From: Sulfurimonas sp.
GTDB lineage: Bacteria > Campylobacterota > Campylobacteria > Campylobacterales > Sulfurimonadaceae
Length of the DNA: 9,440 nucleotides
Assembly: GCA_030646745.1 (NCBI GenBank)
Contig: JAUSKV010000268.1
Coordinates: 1-9,440 of the forward strand
Reading direction: 5' to 3'
Below are positions 1 to 7,406 of this stretch, in pieces. Both the position numbers and the translations under genes were made by a program. The notes beneath the pieces were generated by a model. That model was not told the origin of the DNA, ran no database searches, and saw only the letters and a program-made list of their open reading frames with translations. How positions within the stretch are numbered: the stretch's first letter is position 1; every line of letters begins with the position of its first letter.

Positions 1-2
1 CG

Positions 3-1214
3 CTGCGAAACTGGCTGCCGATTCTACACTCAAGCCTAAGCGATTTGGGCGAAGCGATGGCTCCTTTTGTGGAGTCCAATCCGCTTATAGAAATTGAATC
101 CGGATATGAAGAGGATTTTGAAAAGAGAATTCCAAAAAAAATAATCTCAGGCGAAGTGAGCAACTCAAGCACCGATAAAATCGAAGCGCTTACTATTCAA
201 AAAAGGTCTCTTTATGATGTGTTAGAAGAGCAAATCTCTAAGCCGCTCTTCCCTACTCCACTCTCACAGAGTGTTGCACTCTTTGTTATCTCAAACCTTG
301 ATGAAAATGGCTACTATGAAGGGAACAGTGAAACATTTTGTAAAAACAACAACATTAGCTTACCGGAGTTTGAAAAAATCCGTAAAAGGTTTGCTTTTGT
401 TGAACCTGTGGGAATAGGAGCAAAAGATTTAGCAGAATCTTTTATATTTCAACTTGAAAATTCCCAAATTAGCGATGAAGCGTACCCTTTGGCTGTAATA
501 GTTATTAACGATATGCAGGGCATTCACAGCCACTCCGATAATAAATATTTTAGTGAAGTGATGCGTATTTTAGGTACATTTCGAAACCCTCCATCCATAG
601 ATTTTCAAGAAGATTCAGCTCAGGTTATTCCGGATTTGATGATTTTTTTCAACGACGATGAGCAAATCGAAGTAAAACTCAACGACGAATACTATCCGAC
701 CATCTACATCGATACAAATTATGGGGTCGAGCATGAGTTTGTAACCCAAAAATTTAAAGAGGCGAAAGGTCTCGTAGATGCCCTTGACATGAGAAAAGCT
801 ACACTTTACAAAGTCGGGCTAATGATAGTTGAATACCAATATGAGTTTTTTACTGGCGGAGCGATTATGCCTCTGACTCTGAAAACTTTAGCGGACGAGT
901 TCGGACACAATCCATCCACAATCTCAAGAGCTATCGCAAATAAATATATAGCCTGCAACAGAGGTGTTCTTGCCATGAAAGAATTTTTTACAACTGCCAT
1001 AGACGACGATGTATCAAACGCAGCTATAAAGGAGTTTGTGGTGAATTTAATTAAGAAAGAAAACCACTCTAAACCGCTGAGTGATATGAAACTTTTAGAC
1101 ATGATTCAAAACAAATTCAAAGTAGTAATGGTAAGAAGAACCATAGCAAAATACAGAAAACAGCTCAACATAGCAGGTTCAAGCGAGAGGAAGAAGCTTT
1201 ATAATTTGCATTAA
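3..1214 (+). CDS. rpoN: RNA polymerase sigma-54 factor (5'-truncated by window edge)
   Basis: Alternative sigma factor that directs RNA polymerase to -24/-12 promoters and needs an enhancer-binding ATPase; in Campylobacterota it typically controls flagellar class 2 genes. The frame is open from base 3: the visible protein begins LRNWLPILHSSLSDLGEAM, the usual Region I start of the family, so the true start lies shortly upstream and the TTG at 45 is internal. About 403 residues are visible against a usual total of roughly 415-430. The C-terminal domain is complete. A helix-turn-helix (LTLKTLADEFGHNPSTISRA) starts near visible residue 291, followed by NKYIACNRG. The RpoN box VRRTIAKYRK lies at visible residues 377-386 (bases 1131-1160) and differs from the classical ARRTVAKYRE at its first, fifth and last positions. 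Seen: motifs and open frame. Family knowledge: promoter class. Inferred: regulon. Confidence 0.97.
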   Translation: MRNWLPILHSSLSDLGEAMAPFVESNPLIEIESGYEEDFEKRIPKKIISGEVSNSSTDKIEALTIQKRSLYDVLEEQISKPLFPTPLSQSVALFVISNLDENGYYEGNSETFCKNNNISLPEFEKIRKRFAFVEPVGIGAKDLAESFIFQLENSQISDEAYPLAVIVINDMQGIHSHSDNKYFSEVMRILGTFRNPPSIDFQEDSAQVIPDLMIFFNDDEQIEVKLNDEYYPTIYIDTNYGVEHEFVTQKFKEAKGLVDALDMRKATLYKVGLMIVEYQYEFFTGGAIMPLTLKTLADEFGHNPSTISRAIANKYIACNRGVLAMKEFFTTAIDDDVSNAAIKEFVVNLIKKENHSKPLSDMKLLDMIQNKFKVVMVRRTIAKYRKQLNIAGSSERKKLYNLH

Positions 1215-1265
1215 TTCCACATGCCAAAAAAATATAAAAAAGTAAATAATTCAAATAATATATAC

Positions 1266-1297
1266 TATAATACGAGATATGTAAAATTTCTAAGGAG
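1266..1297 (+). promoter_or_regulatory. Promoter -10 box and ribosome binding site of the ATPase gene
   Basis: A perfect TATAAT lies at 1266-1271 in a strongly AT-rich intergenic stretch (1215-1303). It would start transcription near 1278 and give a leader of about 25 nt. No good -35 hexamer is visible, which is normal for Campylobacterota sigma-70 promoters. A strong Shine-Dalgarno, AAGGAG, sits at 1292-1297, six bases before the GTG start at 1304. The promoter indicates that the ATPase/TIGR02757 pair can be transcribed independently of rpoN; no clear terminator is visible between rpoN and this promoter. Confidence 0.6.
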
Positions 1298-1303
1298 TAT
1301 AAT

Positions 1304-2548
1304 GTGCAAAAAATTATAATTTCTCAAAACAAACATTGGGAACACTCTTATGAAAATATTTACCAAAGAGATATTTTTGATACGCTCTTAAAAGCATTAG
1401 AAATAAAACATATACAAGTTCTACAAGGAATTAGAAGGAGTGGTAAATCGACTCTTTTCAAGCTTCTTATAAATCATCTTAGCCAAATTATTGACCCGCA
1501 AGAGATACTTTATGTAAACTTGGACGACCCTTTTTTTATAAAGTATTCAAGTGATGCTACAAGCTTTTATGAAATAGTCCAAACTGCAAAAAAACTTACA
1601 AATAAAAGTATAAAATATCTCTTTTTAGATGAAGTTCAAGCAATAGAAGGCTGGGAGAGGTATGTAAAAAGTGCGTATGATGGCGAAGAGTTTGTAAAAA
1701 TATTTATAACCGGTTCTAACTCATCCCTCTTAAATGGCGACCTTGCGACACTTCTCACTGGAAGATATCTTTCCACAAAAGTTTATCCACTCAGCTTTAA
1801 AGAGATTTTGAAAATCAACAACATTGTGAGCTATATGCATTTGATACAAGAGCTTCCCAAGGTTTTAAATATCATCGATTCTATGATGAAATTTGGCTCA
1901 TTCGTAGAAGTGTATGCGATAAAAGAAGATTTTAAAAGAGAGCTTTTGGCGAGTTACTATGATGCAATTTTGTTAAAAGATTGTGTAGCAAATAATCAAA
2001 TAAGAGATATAAAAAGCTTCAAAGAGCTGAGTTTTTATGCTCTTACAAATCTCACGGCTCTCTATTCGTACGCCTCTTTGGCAAAATCAATCAACATACA
2101 TGACAAATCGGCAAAAGAGTATATTTCTTACCTAGAAAACAGTTATCTTTTTAGTGAATTAAAGCTTTTTTCCTATTCACTCAAAGAGCAACAAAACAAT
2201 AAAAAGAAACTCTATTTAAGTGATAACGGCTTTATGAATTTAGGGTTTAGTTTTTCTTCAAACTATGGCAAACTTTTGGAAAATCTTGTTTTTTCAGAGC
2301 TTCAAAAAAAAGGGTATGAACTCTACTTTTATAACAAAGAGATAGAGTGCGATTTTATAGCAAAAAAAGAGAATAAAATAGTAGCCATACAAGTTTGCTA
2401 TGAGTTAAATGAGCAAAATAAAAAAAGAGAGCTTCATGGACTTCTAAAGTTACCCTTTGAAGTAGATGAAAAACTTATTATCACTTATAACCAAACTCAA
2501 AAAATAGATACTGTAACGGTAGTAAGTTTTTGGGAATATTTTGGTTGA
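1304..2548 (+). CDS. AAA+ ATP-binding protein, COG1373 type with C-terminal DUF4143
   Basis: A 414-residue protein of the widespread but poorly understood COG1373 ATPase family. The AAA domain shows a variant Walker A, GIRRSGKST (residues 42-50), a Walker B YLFLDEVQ (105-112), a sensor-1-like strand IFITGSNSSLL (133-143) and LTGRY (151-155) that may supply an arginine finger. The last third matches the DUF4143 pattern: GKLLENLVFSEL, then the aromatic/acidic stretch ending EIECDFIA, then AIQVCYELN, a PD-(D/E)XK-nuclease-like fold in this family. No signal peptide or membrane segment is seen, so it is probably cytoplasmic. The GTG start at 1304 follows AAGGAG by six bases. The stop TGA overlaps the next gene, which suggests coupled translation. 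The biological role is unknown; COG1373 proteins often behave as accessory genes. Family assignment is confident, function is not. Confidence 0.9.
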   Translation: MQKIIISQNKHWEHSYENIYQRDIFDTLLKALEIKHIQVLQGIRRSGKSTLFKLLINHLSQIIDPQEILYVNLDDPFFIKYSSDATSFYEIVQTAKKLTNKSIKYLFLDEVQAIEGWERYVKSAYDGEEFVKIFITGSNSSLLNGDLATLLTGRYLSTKVYPLSFKEILKINNIVSYMHLIQELPKVLNIIDSMMKFGSFVEVYAIKEDFKRELLASYYDAILLKDCVANNQIRDIKSFKELSFYALTNLTALYSYASLAKSINIHDKSAKEYISYLENSYLFSELKLFSYSLKEQQNNKKKLYLSDNGFMNLGFSFSSNYGKLLENLVFSELQKKGYELYFYNKEIECDFIAKKENKIVAIQVCYELNEQNKKRELHGLLKLPFEVDEKLIITYNQTQKIDTVTVVSFWEYFG

Positions 2549-3321
2549 AGAATCTAATTAACTTCGAAAATCAGTATGTGGAAATAAAAAAACTCCTTGA
2601 TTTAGAAGTAGAAAAACGAAATAAAAGCGGTGAGATTTCCGCCGATAGACTCGACCCGATTTTTGTAGCATACAGATATAAAGACCCTACAATTTCGCTT
2701 ATTTGTGCCTTTTTTGCGTATGGAAATGTGAAACAGATTGTGAAGTTTTTGGATTCATTGGATTTTTCTTTACTTCAAAAGAGTGATGAAGAGATAAAAG
2801 AGGCATTGAAAAGCCACTACTACAGATTTCAAAAGAGTGAAGATATCATAGCTCTTTTTATTGCACTCAAACGGTTAGATGAAACAACAACTCTTGAAGA
2901 GGTTTTTAAGAGCGGCTATTTAAAAAACAGAAGTACCATAGAGGGAATTAATGAGCTTATTAAAACCATAACTTCTTTATATCCGCATGCCACGCAAGGG
3001 TACAACTTTTTAATCTCAAAAGTCACCACAAAAACAAAAGGTGCCGGAGCACTAAAGAGATGGATGATGTTTCTCAGGTGGATGGTACGAGAGGACAACA
3101 TTGACATGGGTTTGTGGAGTGGAATTAATACGAGTGATTTGATTATGCCACTTGATACACATACTTTTAAAGTATCTCAAAAACTGGGGCTTCTTCAGAG
3201 AAAAACTTACGACCTGCAAGCTGCAATAGAACTTACACAAACATTAAAAGGGTTTGATAAGAAAGACCCGCTTAAGTATGATTTCGCTCTGTATAGAATC
3301 GGGCAAGAGAAAATACTATAA
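2545..3321 (+). CDS. TIGR02757 (DUF2400) family protein
   Basis: About 258 residues, the usual length of the TIGR02757 family, whose function is not established. Recognisable family signatures are LDPIFVAYRYKD near residues 36-47, GAGALKRWMMFLRWMVR at 166-182, GLWSGI, MPLDTHTFKVSQKLGL from 201, and the closing DPLKYDFALYRIGQ. The PLDTH segment, with Asp204, resembles the VDTH segment that carries the catalytic Asp of endonuclease III/HhH-GPD glycosylases, and DPLKYDFALYRIGQ resembles the helix after it; a glycosylase-like fold is inferred, not shown. No Fe-S cysteine cluster is visible. The start is uncertain. TTG at 2545 overlaps the upstream TGA as TTGA, a coupling arrangement, with GGGA at 2532-2535 as a weak ribosome site; TTG at 2530 and GTG at 2578 are alternatives. 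The gene probably shares a transcript with the ATPase. Confidence 0.85.
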   Translation: MKNLINFENQYVEIKKLLDLEVEKRNKSGEISADRLDPIFVAYRYKDPTISLICAFFAYGNVKQIVKFLDSLDFSLLQKSDEEIKEALKSHYYRFQKSEDIIALFIALKRLDETTTLEEVFKSGYLKNRSTIEGINELIKTITSLYPHATQGYNFLISKVTTKTKGAGALKRWMMFLRWMVREDNIDMGLWSGINTSDLIMPLDTHTFKVSQKLGLLQRKTYDLQAAIELTQTLKGFDKKDPLKYDFALYRIGQEKIL

Positions 3322-3351
3322 TCTTCCCTGCCCTTCAAATTAAAGTTTAGC

Positions 3352-4173
3352 TTAACTAACTAAAAGATGAGTTAATGATGCATCAATCGTCGGATATTCA
3401 AAGATAAAGCCTGCTTCGCTGAGTGCTTTTGGATAGATCTCTTTTGAACCTGTTAAAACTGTTGCACCCTCTCCATAAATAATTCTTAGTACAAATTCCG
3501 GAAGCGGGAAGAGTGTTGGTCTGTTCAGAACTTTTCCTAGGGCTTTTGTAAAAATGTAATTTGAAATTGGCTCCGGGGAGACAGCGTTAAAAACACCGGT
3601 TGCTTTTTTATCAATTACAAATTTATAAATATTCATCAAATCAGCACTATCAATCCAGCTCATCATCATTTTACCGTTACCGATTACTCCGCCTAGACCT
3701 AAGCGAAAAGGAAGAAGCATCTGAGCCAAAGCTCCGCCATCTTTGCCTAAAATAACCCCAAAACGCAAGATGGTTGTAGGTTTTTCGCACATATTTGCTT
3801 CAGCTTCCCATGCCTTAGTAAGCTGACCCAAAAAATCATCCCCGTACCCGATATGTTGCTCATCACATGCTATGTTATCAGGGTATGCTCCGATGGCGGA
3901 GGTAGAGATAAAGTGCTTTACATCACTTTGATTGATCGCTTTTACGATTTTTTTAGTAGTTTCTATGCGGCTGGAGAGAAGGAGTTTTTTGTACTCCTCT
4001 GTCCATTTGTTTATAATTGGCGAACCCGCAAGATTTATGACGACATCCACGCCTTTTAGTTTCTCTAAAATAGCCTCTTCGCTATCTTTTCTCTCAATTG
4101 CCACAATATCACTAAAAGTATCTCTAAGCTGTTTTGCGACAAAACCGCTCGCCCCTGTTATTGCTATTTTCAT
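3352..4173 (-). CDS. TIGR01777 family NAD(P)-dependent epimerase/dehydratase-like protein
   Basis: A 273-residue extended-SDR Rossmann protein of the TIGR01777 (YfcH-like) group. The nucleotide-binding turn is TGASGFVA (residues 6-13), in which the third glycine of GxxGxxG is alanine. Next come NLAGSPI (47-53), WTEEYKKLLLSSRIETT (57-73), the ISTSAIGAYP active-site strand (89-98), GDDFLGQLTKAWEAEA, and a C-terminal DUF1731 region (PLPEFVLRIIYGEG, then PKALSEAGFIFEYPT). As in the rest of the family, the classical YxxxK pair is not intact: Tyr97 is present but no Lys lies four residues on. The substrate is unknown; the E. coli homologue YfcH is also uncharacterised. The ATG at 4171-4173 follows AGAGAGG with a short spacer on the minus strand. 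The gene converges on the TIGR02757 gene with a 30-base gap that holds no convincing terminator. A TATTAT on the minus strand at 4253-4258 is a possible -10. Confidence 0.9.
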   Translation of the reverse strand: MKIAITGASGFVAKQLRDTFSDIVAIERKDSEEAILEKLKGVDVVINLAGSPIINKWTEEYKKLLLSSRIETTKKIVKAINQSDVKHFISTSAIGAYPDNIACDEQHIGYGDDFLGQLTKAWEAEANMCEKPTTILRFGVILGKDGGALAQMLLPFRLGLGGVIGNGKMMMSWIDSADLMNIYKFVIDKKATGVFNAVSPEPISNYIFTKALGKVLNRPTLFPLPEFVLRIIYGEGATVLTGSKEIYPKALSEAGFIFEYPTIDASLTHLLVS

Positions 4174-4212
4174 AATACACCTCTCTCTTTTATTTTAGAA
4201 TTCAGAATTATT

Positions 4213-4250
4213 GTTGAAAAAAAAGGATAACCTATTTTTTACGAATAAGA
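4213..4250 (-). pseudogene. Decayed copy of the ppaC 3' end (left direct repeat)
   Basis: This 38-bp intergenic segment aligns without gaps to 7495-7532, the last codons of ppaC, with 32 of 38 bases identical (27 of 31 over 4213-4243). Read on the minus strand, it gives LIRKK-stop-VILFFQQ, against LSRKKQVIPFLQP in ppaC; a CAG codon has become TAG. The rest of the intergenic region (4174-4280) shows no coding potential, only AT-rich sequence with a weak all-AT inverted repeat (TTAAAT/ATTTAA, 4261-4277). The segment is in the same orientation as ppaC and lies directly on the other side of the cytochrome pair. Alignment seen directly; duplication or insertion history is inferred. Confidence 0.55.
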
Positions 4251-4280
4251 CTATAATATCTTAAATAATCAATTTAATGT

Positions 4281-6101
4281 TTATTTTGAAAATACTATTT
4301 CTATTTTATATAACTCAACTACCGGAGGATTCGGGAGCTGCGGAAATGCTCGATTGACAGCATCCGTCACCCACTGAGGATAGACTCTGAAATTAAGTTT
4401 TACAGTGGCGGTTAATGGATACTGTAACTCCTCTTTTATATCATAGCTCTCTACTCTTCTCTCTCCTGCCGGTATTCTGGTATCGCTTAAAAGTTTTTTA
4501 TATCTCCAAAAGAGCAATCCTACAGGCACACCGTTTTCATCACCAAATATTTTCATAAAAGGTCTTGCATTCTCTCCTAGGTTATTATCAACTTTGAGTT
4601 TTCCGCTTTCAAAAACAACTTTATTATCTTTATCTTTGAGTGTTATATCGAGCCACAACTCTCTAAAATCGGCAACTCCGGTCGGTAAATGATGCCCTGC
4701 CCCTACATTTTTTACACCCACTTTGATTTTACCGTCTTCTATCTCTACATCAAGTTTTGCCGATGTTTTAAGTAGCTGAATTGTCTGTTCCTCATTTACT
4801 TTGTTTTTAAGCCCTGACAAAAAGTGGTTTGAACCTGAAAAATAGTGAACTTTTACATCCTCTTTTATTTTTCCGCCCTCTGTTGAAGAATCTTTTAAAG
4901 GTGAAAATTTATTATCTTTTAAATTTGTCATATGACAATCTATACAATCTTTGTGCTTACTCAAATCTGTAGGATTATTAAACGGAGATTTCTCCCACTC
5001 TTTAAAAGTTGCTACTACGCTAAGATTGCTATCGGGTAAAAACTCATCATGGCAAGAGGCACAATAGGTGCTTTTTTTATAAATAGGATTTGAGTAACTC
5101 TCTTTATGAGCTTTTGGATTTGAATTTATAAACTTTTCACCAAGCCACTGGCTCACTTGTGAATTGCTATCTTCAAAAACATATTTTTTTCTGTTTGTTA
5201 AATCCAGGCTATAAGAGCTATTACCTTTTGACTCAGTTTTCGTGATTCTATGACATGTTATACAAGAAATTCCCTGTTCAAGCTTTGCATTACCATGTAT
5301 TTTTAGCTCATCAATGAGAGCTGCAGAACCGCTCTCAAAAAGAACATCAGGCATAATATTGTCATTCATAGTGTGGGTTGTTTTATCTTGCCCGGTCGTA
5401 ACTGCACTAGGATTATGACACCCCATACACCATTTTCGAAACCCTTGTCCTTTATCTTGCGCAGCTAAGTTTTCCATAACCATATAGTATGGATTTGTTT
5501 CTGCCATATGTCTATGATTGGAGTCTGCCCATTGATTAAATATTTCGGCATGGCACGATTTACATTTGGCAGAATTTGTCCAATCTTCAATATGGTATCT
5601 CTCTACATTTTCTTCAAGTTGCATATTTGTAAGTTTATTGTTAGTATCACTCAAAGAGAGAGTAGGATAAAAAAGAGCGCCTATGCAGAGGAGTGTAATG
5701 CTTGTTGCGATTGTTGGGTTCACTCTCTTTTTAGTATGCATAAACAGAGCGATTAACAGAAGAAGTGAACCATATAAGTGTATATTAAAGGAGTAAGTTC
5801 CAAACACATCACCGCCGCGATTTCCTACCAAAAAGAGATAGAACCCGCTAGCAGTAATTAAAAAGAGTACAAATCCAAGCAATAAGCCATTTAGAGAATT
5901 TTCTCTTTGAACAATCAGATGTTTATAGACATGAATATTGACCAACGGTACTAATAAAAATAGAGTTACGATAATAGAGCCGAGGATATGCAGCGCTTGT
6001 ACATATTTAAAATATCCCCACTCGATATTTAAAATATCTAATTGTAATAATCCCGTTATAAATAGCAAGAGTATATATATTTTTATATGCTTAGTTTTCA
6101 T
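4281..6101 (-). CDS. Polytopic membrane cytochrome fused to a pentaheme c-type domain
   Basis: A 606-residue membrane-anchored multiheme cytochrome. The first ~150 residues hold five hydrophobic segments (about 8-24, 37-57, 72-92, 106-121, 130-150), with positive loops that put the N-terminus inside and the large C-terminal part in the periplasm. TM2 and TM4 carry His38/His57 and His108/His122, placed so that each membrane face has one His pair, as expected for two b-hemes. Five CXXCH motifs follow at 180-184 (CKSCH), 225-229 (CMGCH), 280-284 (CITCH), 347-351 (CASCH) and 386-390 (CIDCH). The context CKSCHAEIFNQW is typical of cytochrome c554-like multihemes. The last ~160 residues form a heme-free, probably beta-rich domain with a GHHLPTG motif (469-475). 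The ATG at 6099-6101 overlaps the TGA of the upstream peroxidase gene (ATGA), so translation is likely coupled. Proposed role: quinol oxidation and electron delivery to the peroxidase or another periplasmic acceptor. The heme motifs are seen; the b-hemes and role are inferred. Confidence 0.9.
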   Translation of the reverse strand: MKTKHIKIYILLLFITGLLQLDILNIEWGYFKYVQALHILGSIIVTLFLLVPLVNIHVYKHLIVQRENSLNGLLLGFVLFLITASGFYLFLVGNRGGDVFGTYSFNIHLYGSLLLLIALFMHTKKRVNPTIATSITLLCIGALFYPTLSLSDTNNKLTNMQLEENVERYHIEDWTNSAKCKSCHAEIFNQWADSNHRHMAETNPYYMVMENLAAQDKGQGFRKWCMGCHNPSAVTTGQDKTTHTMNDNIMPDVLFESGSAALIDELKIHGNAKLEQGISCITCHRITKTESKGNSSYSLDLTNRKKYVFEDSNSQVSQWLGEKFINSNPKAHKESYSNPIYKKSTYCASCHDEFLPDSNLSVVATFKEWEKSPFNNPTDLSKHKDCIDCHMTNLKDNKFSPLKDSSTEGGKIKEDVKVHYFSGSNHFLSGLKNKVNEEQTIQLLKTSAKLDVEIEDGKIKVGVKNVGAGHHLPTGVADFRELWLDITLKDKDNKVVFESGKLKVDNNLGENARPFMKIFGDENGVPVGLLFWRYKKLLSDTRIPAGERRVESYDIKEELQYPLTATVKLNFRVYPQWVTDAVNRAFPQLPNPPVVELYKIEIVFSK

Positions 6102-7348
6102 AGCTTTCCTTCCTCTTCAATAGAATAATTGACAATATCCCCTTCCAAGGTTTTTAGGAATGCCACAATTTCATCCGTTTGTGTGTCGGTAAGATTCATG
6201 CCAAGTTGATGTTTTGCCATGATGCGTACGGCGTCTCTGAGCTTTGCAACCGAGCCATTGTGAAAATAGGGTGATGTTTTAGTAACATTTCTTAGCATCG
6301 GAACCCTAAACAGTCGTTGACTATTTTTACCCATGAACCCACCTATATTTTCAAATGGATAGGGATGACTCATACTGAAATTAAAACTAACTTGGCTAAC
6401 TGCTCTTCCCTTCGTATTTTCACTGAAAGTGTTTGTCAAATCAAGAAAGCTATTGTAATCTCGCAGCGGAAACTTCTGTATGCTCTGCCCTCCGACACTT
6501 TTACCGGTATGGCATCCTTTGCAACCAAAGTTCATAAAATTTGCTAAACCTTTTTTTGCCTCTTGACTTATTGCACTATCATCGCCATCTAAAAATTTAT
6601 CATAATCACTACGAGTTAAAAGTGTTCTAACATAAGCACCGATGGCTTTTTGCAGATTTTCAAAAGTGAGAGTTGGAGCTGTTGGATTTTTTTGATCTTT
6701 AAAGACCTTTTCAAACATTTGAACATACGAGTTATCTTGTGATAATCTCTGCTGTGCATCTTTCGCACTTAAATTCATTTTATATGGATCTTGTATTGAG
6801 TTACCTGCTTGTTGTTCCACGCTCTGAACCTCTCCGCTCCATGTTTGATGTTTTGCCAATGCAGAATTTAAGATGCTGAGTGTGTTTAGGTGTAAAGGAT
6901 TTACTTGTTGATTGTGTCCGATAGCAGCTCCCAGCCTATCCGTACCGCTTTGATCAGATAAATGACATACGACACAATCTTTTACAGAATCTTTATTTTT
7001 TGAGAGAAGCATATTTGAAAATGTATTGTTCTCTTTGTTATCTTTTTCTATCATGTGGCAAGTATCACAACTTATATCTCTATCTTTAGATAAAGTTTTA
7101 TCAAAAAATAGACTCTTGCCTAGTTCAATCTTATCTTTACTTAATCTATTTTCTGGACTATCAACAACTTTTAAAAGTTCTTTGTATGTACTTGGAATAC
7201 TTGACATATTCCTAGATAAAGCAGTTTGTCTTAACTCGTCATCACTATAATGCTTATCTACTTTTTTTGTTAGCAGATACGATAAAACTTCAAAAATTAA
7301 TATCACAACGACAACAATTTTAAGGGATGTTTTTATATATATGTTCAC
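6098..7348 (-). CDS. Cytochrome c peroxidase family protein with three heme c motifs
   Basis: A 416-residue member of the bacterial CCP/MauG family, which reduces H2O2 (or does related redox chemistry) in the periplasm. An N-terminal hydrophobic helix (residues 9-26) after a short basic start acts as signal or anchor; no clear cleavage or lipobox site is seen. The family core is present: LGKSLFFDKTLSKDRDISCDTCH (heme 1, 94-98), IGHN with His145, NSALAKHQTWSGE, then CKGCH (heme 2, 276-280), and RVPMLRNVTKTSPYFHNGSV. Met377, in AVRIM...HQLG, is the expected distal ligand. An extra CVVCH (125-129) lies inside an insertion of about 30 residues between heme 1 and IGHN. The start is the GTG at 7346-7348, eight bases after AAGAAGG; a longer reading from 7453 would begin inside a hairpin and add 35 non-family residues. 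The gene is first in the cytochrome operon, and its TGA overlaps the next ATG. Confidence 0.9.
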   Translation of the reverse strand: MNIYIKTSLKIVVVVILIFEVLSYLLTKKVDKHYSDDELRQTALSRNMSSIPSTYKELLKVVDSPENRLSKDKIELGKSLFFDKTLSKDRDISCDTCHMIEKDNKENNTFSNMLLSKNKDSVKDCVVCHLSDQSGTDRLGAAIGHNQQVNPLHLNTLSILNSALAKHQTWSGEVQSVEQQAGNSIQDPYKMNLSAKDAQQRLSQDNSYVQMFEKVFKDQKNPTAPTLTFENLQKAIGAYVRTLLTRSDYDKFLDGDDSAISQEAKKGLANFMNFGCKGCHTGKSVGGQSIQKFPLRDYNSFLDLTNTFSENTKGRAVSQVSFNFSMSHPYPFENIGGFMGKNSQRLFRVPMLRNVTKTSPYFHNGSVAKLRDAVRIMAKHQLGMNLTDTQTDEIVAFLKTLEGDIVNYSIEEEGKL

Positions 7349-7378
7349 GATATGCACCTTCTTTTTGAAGAATAATAG

Positions 7379-7384
7379 ATAGTA
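7379..7384 (-). promoter_or_regulatory. Possible -10 box of the cytochrome operon
   Basis: Minus-strand TACTAT (4 of 6 match to TATAAT) would place the transcription start near 7372, about 24 bases before the GTG start and just ahead of the AAGAAGG ribosome site (7357-7363). That start lies 41.5 bases from the centre of the FNR/CRP-type palindrome, the class II activator spacing. Other AT-rich hexamers nearby, such as TATTAT, could also serve, so the assignment leans on the spacing. Confidence 0.35.
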
Positions 7385-7406
7385 GCTTCTATTACTTGTA
7401 ATTTTA

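Noticed and set aside
45..59. TTG at 45 or ATG at 57 as the start of rpoN
   Set aside because: The frame is open to the left edge and the upstream codons encode the conserved NWLPIL segment of Region I.
806..1102. Antisense open frame of 98 codons within rpoN, and similar short antisense frames in the other genes
   Set aside because: They lie opposite strongly recognised coding regions, lack ribosome sites and show no recognisable domains.
3322..3362. Possible bidirectional terminator between the convergent TIGR02757 and epimerase genes
   Set aside because: Only short imperfect AT-rich inverted repeats around AGCT are present, with no GC stem and no proper T-tract.
4252..4257. Plus-strand TATAAT upstream of nothing
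   Set aside because: No plus-strand gene follows; the mirror-image TATTAT on the minus strand is a more plausible -10 for the epimerase gene.
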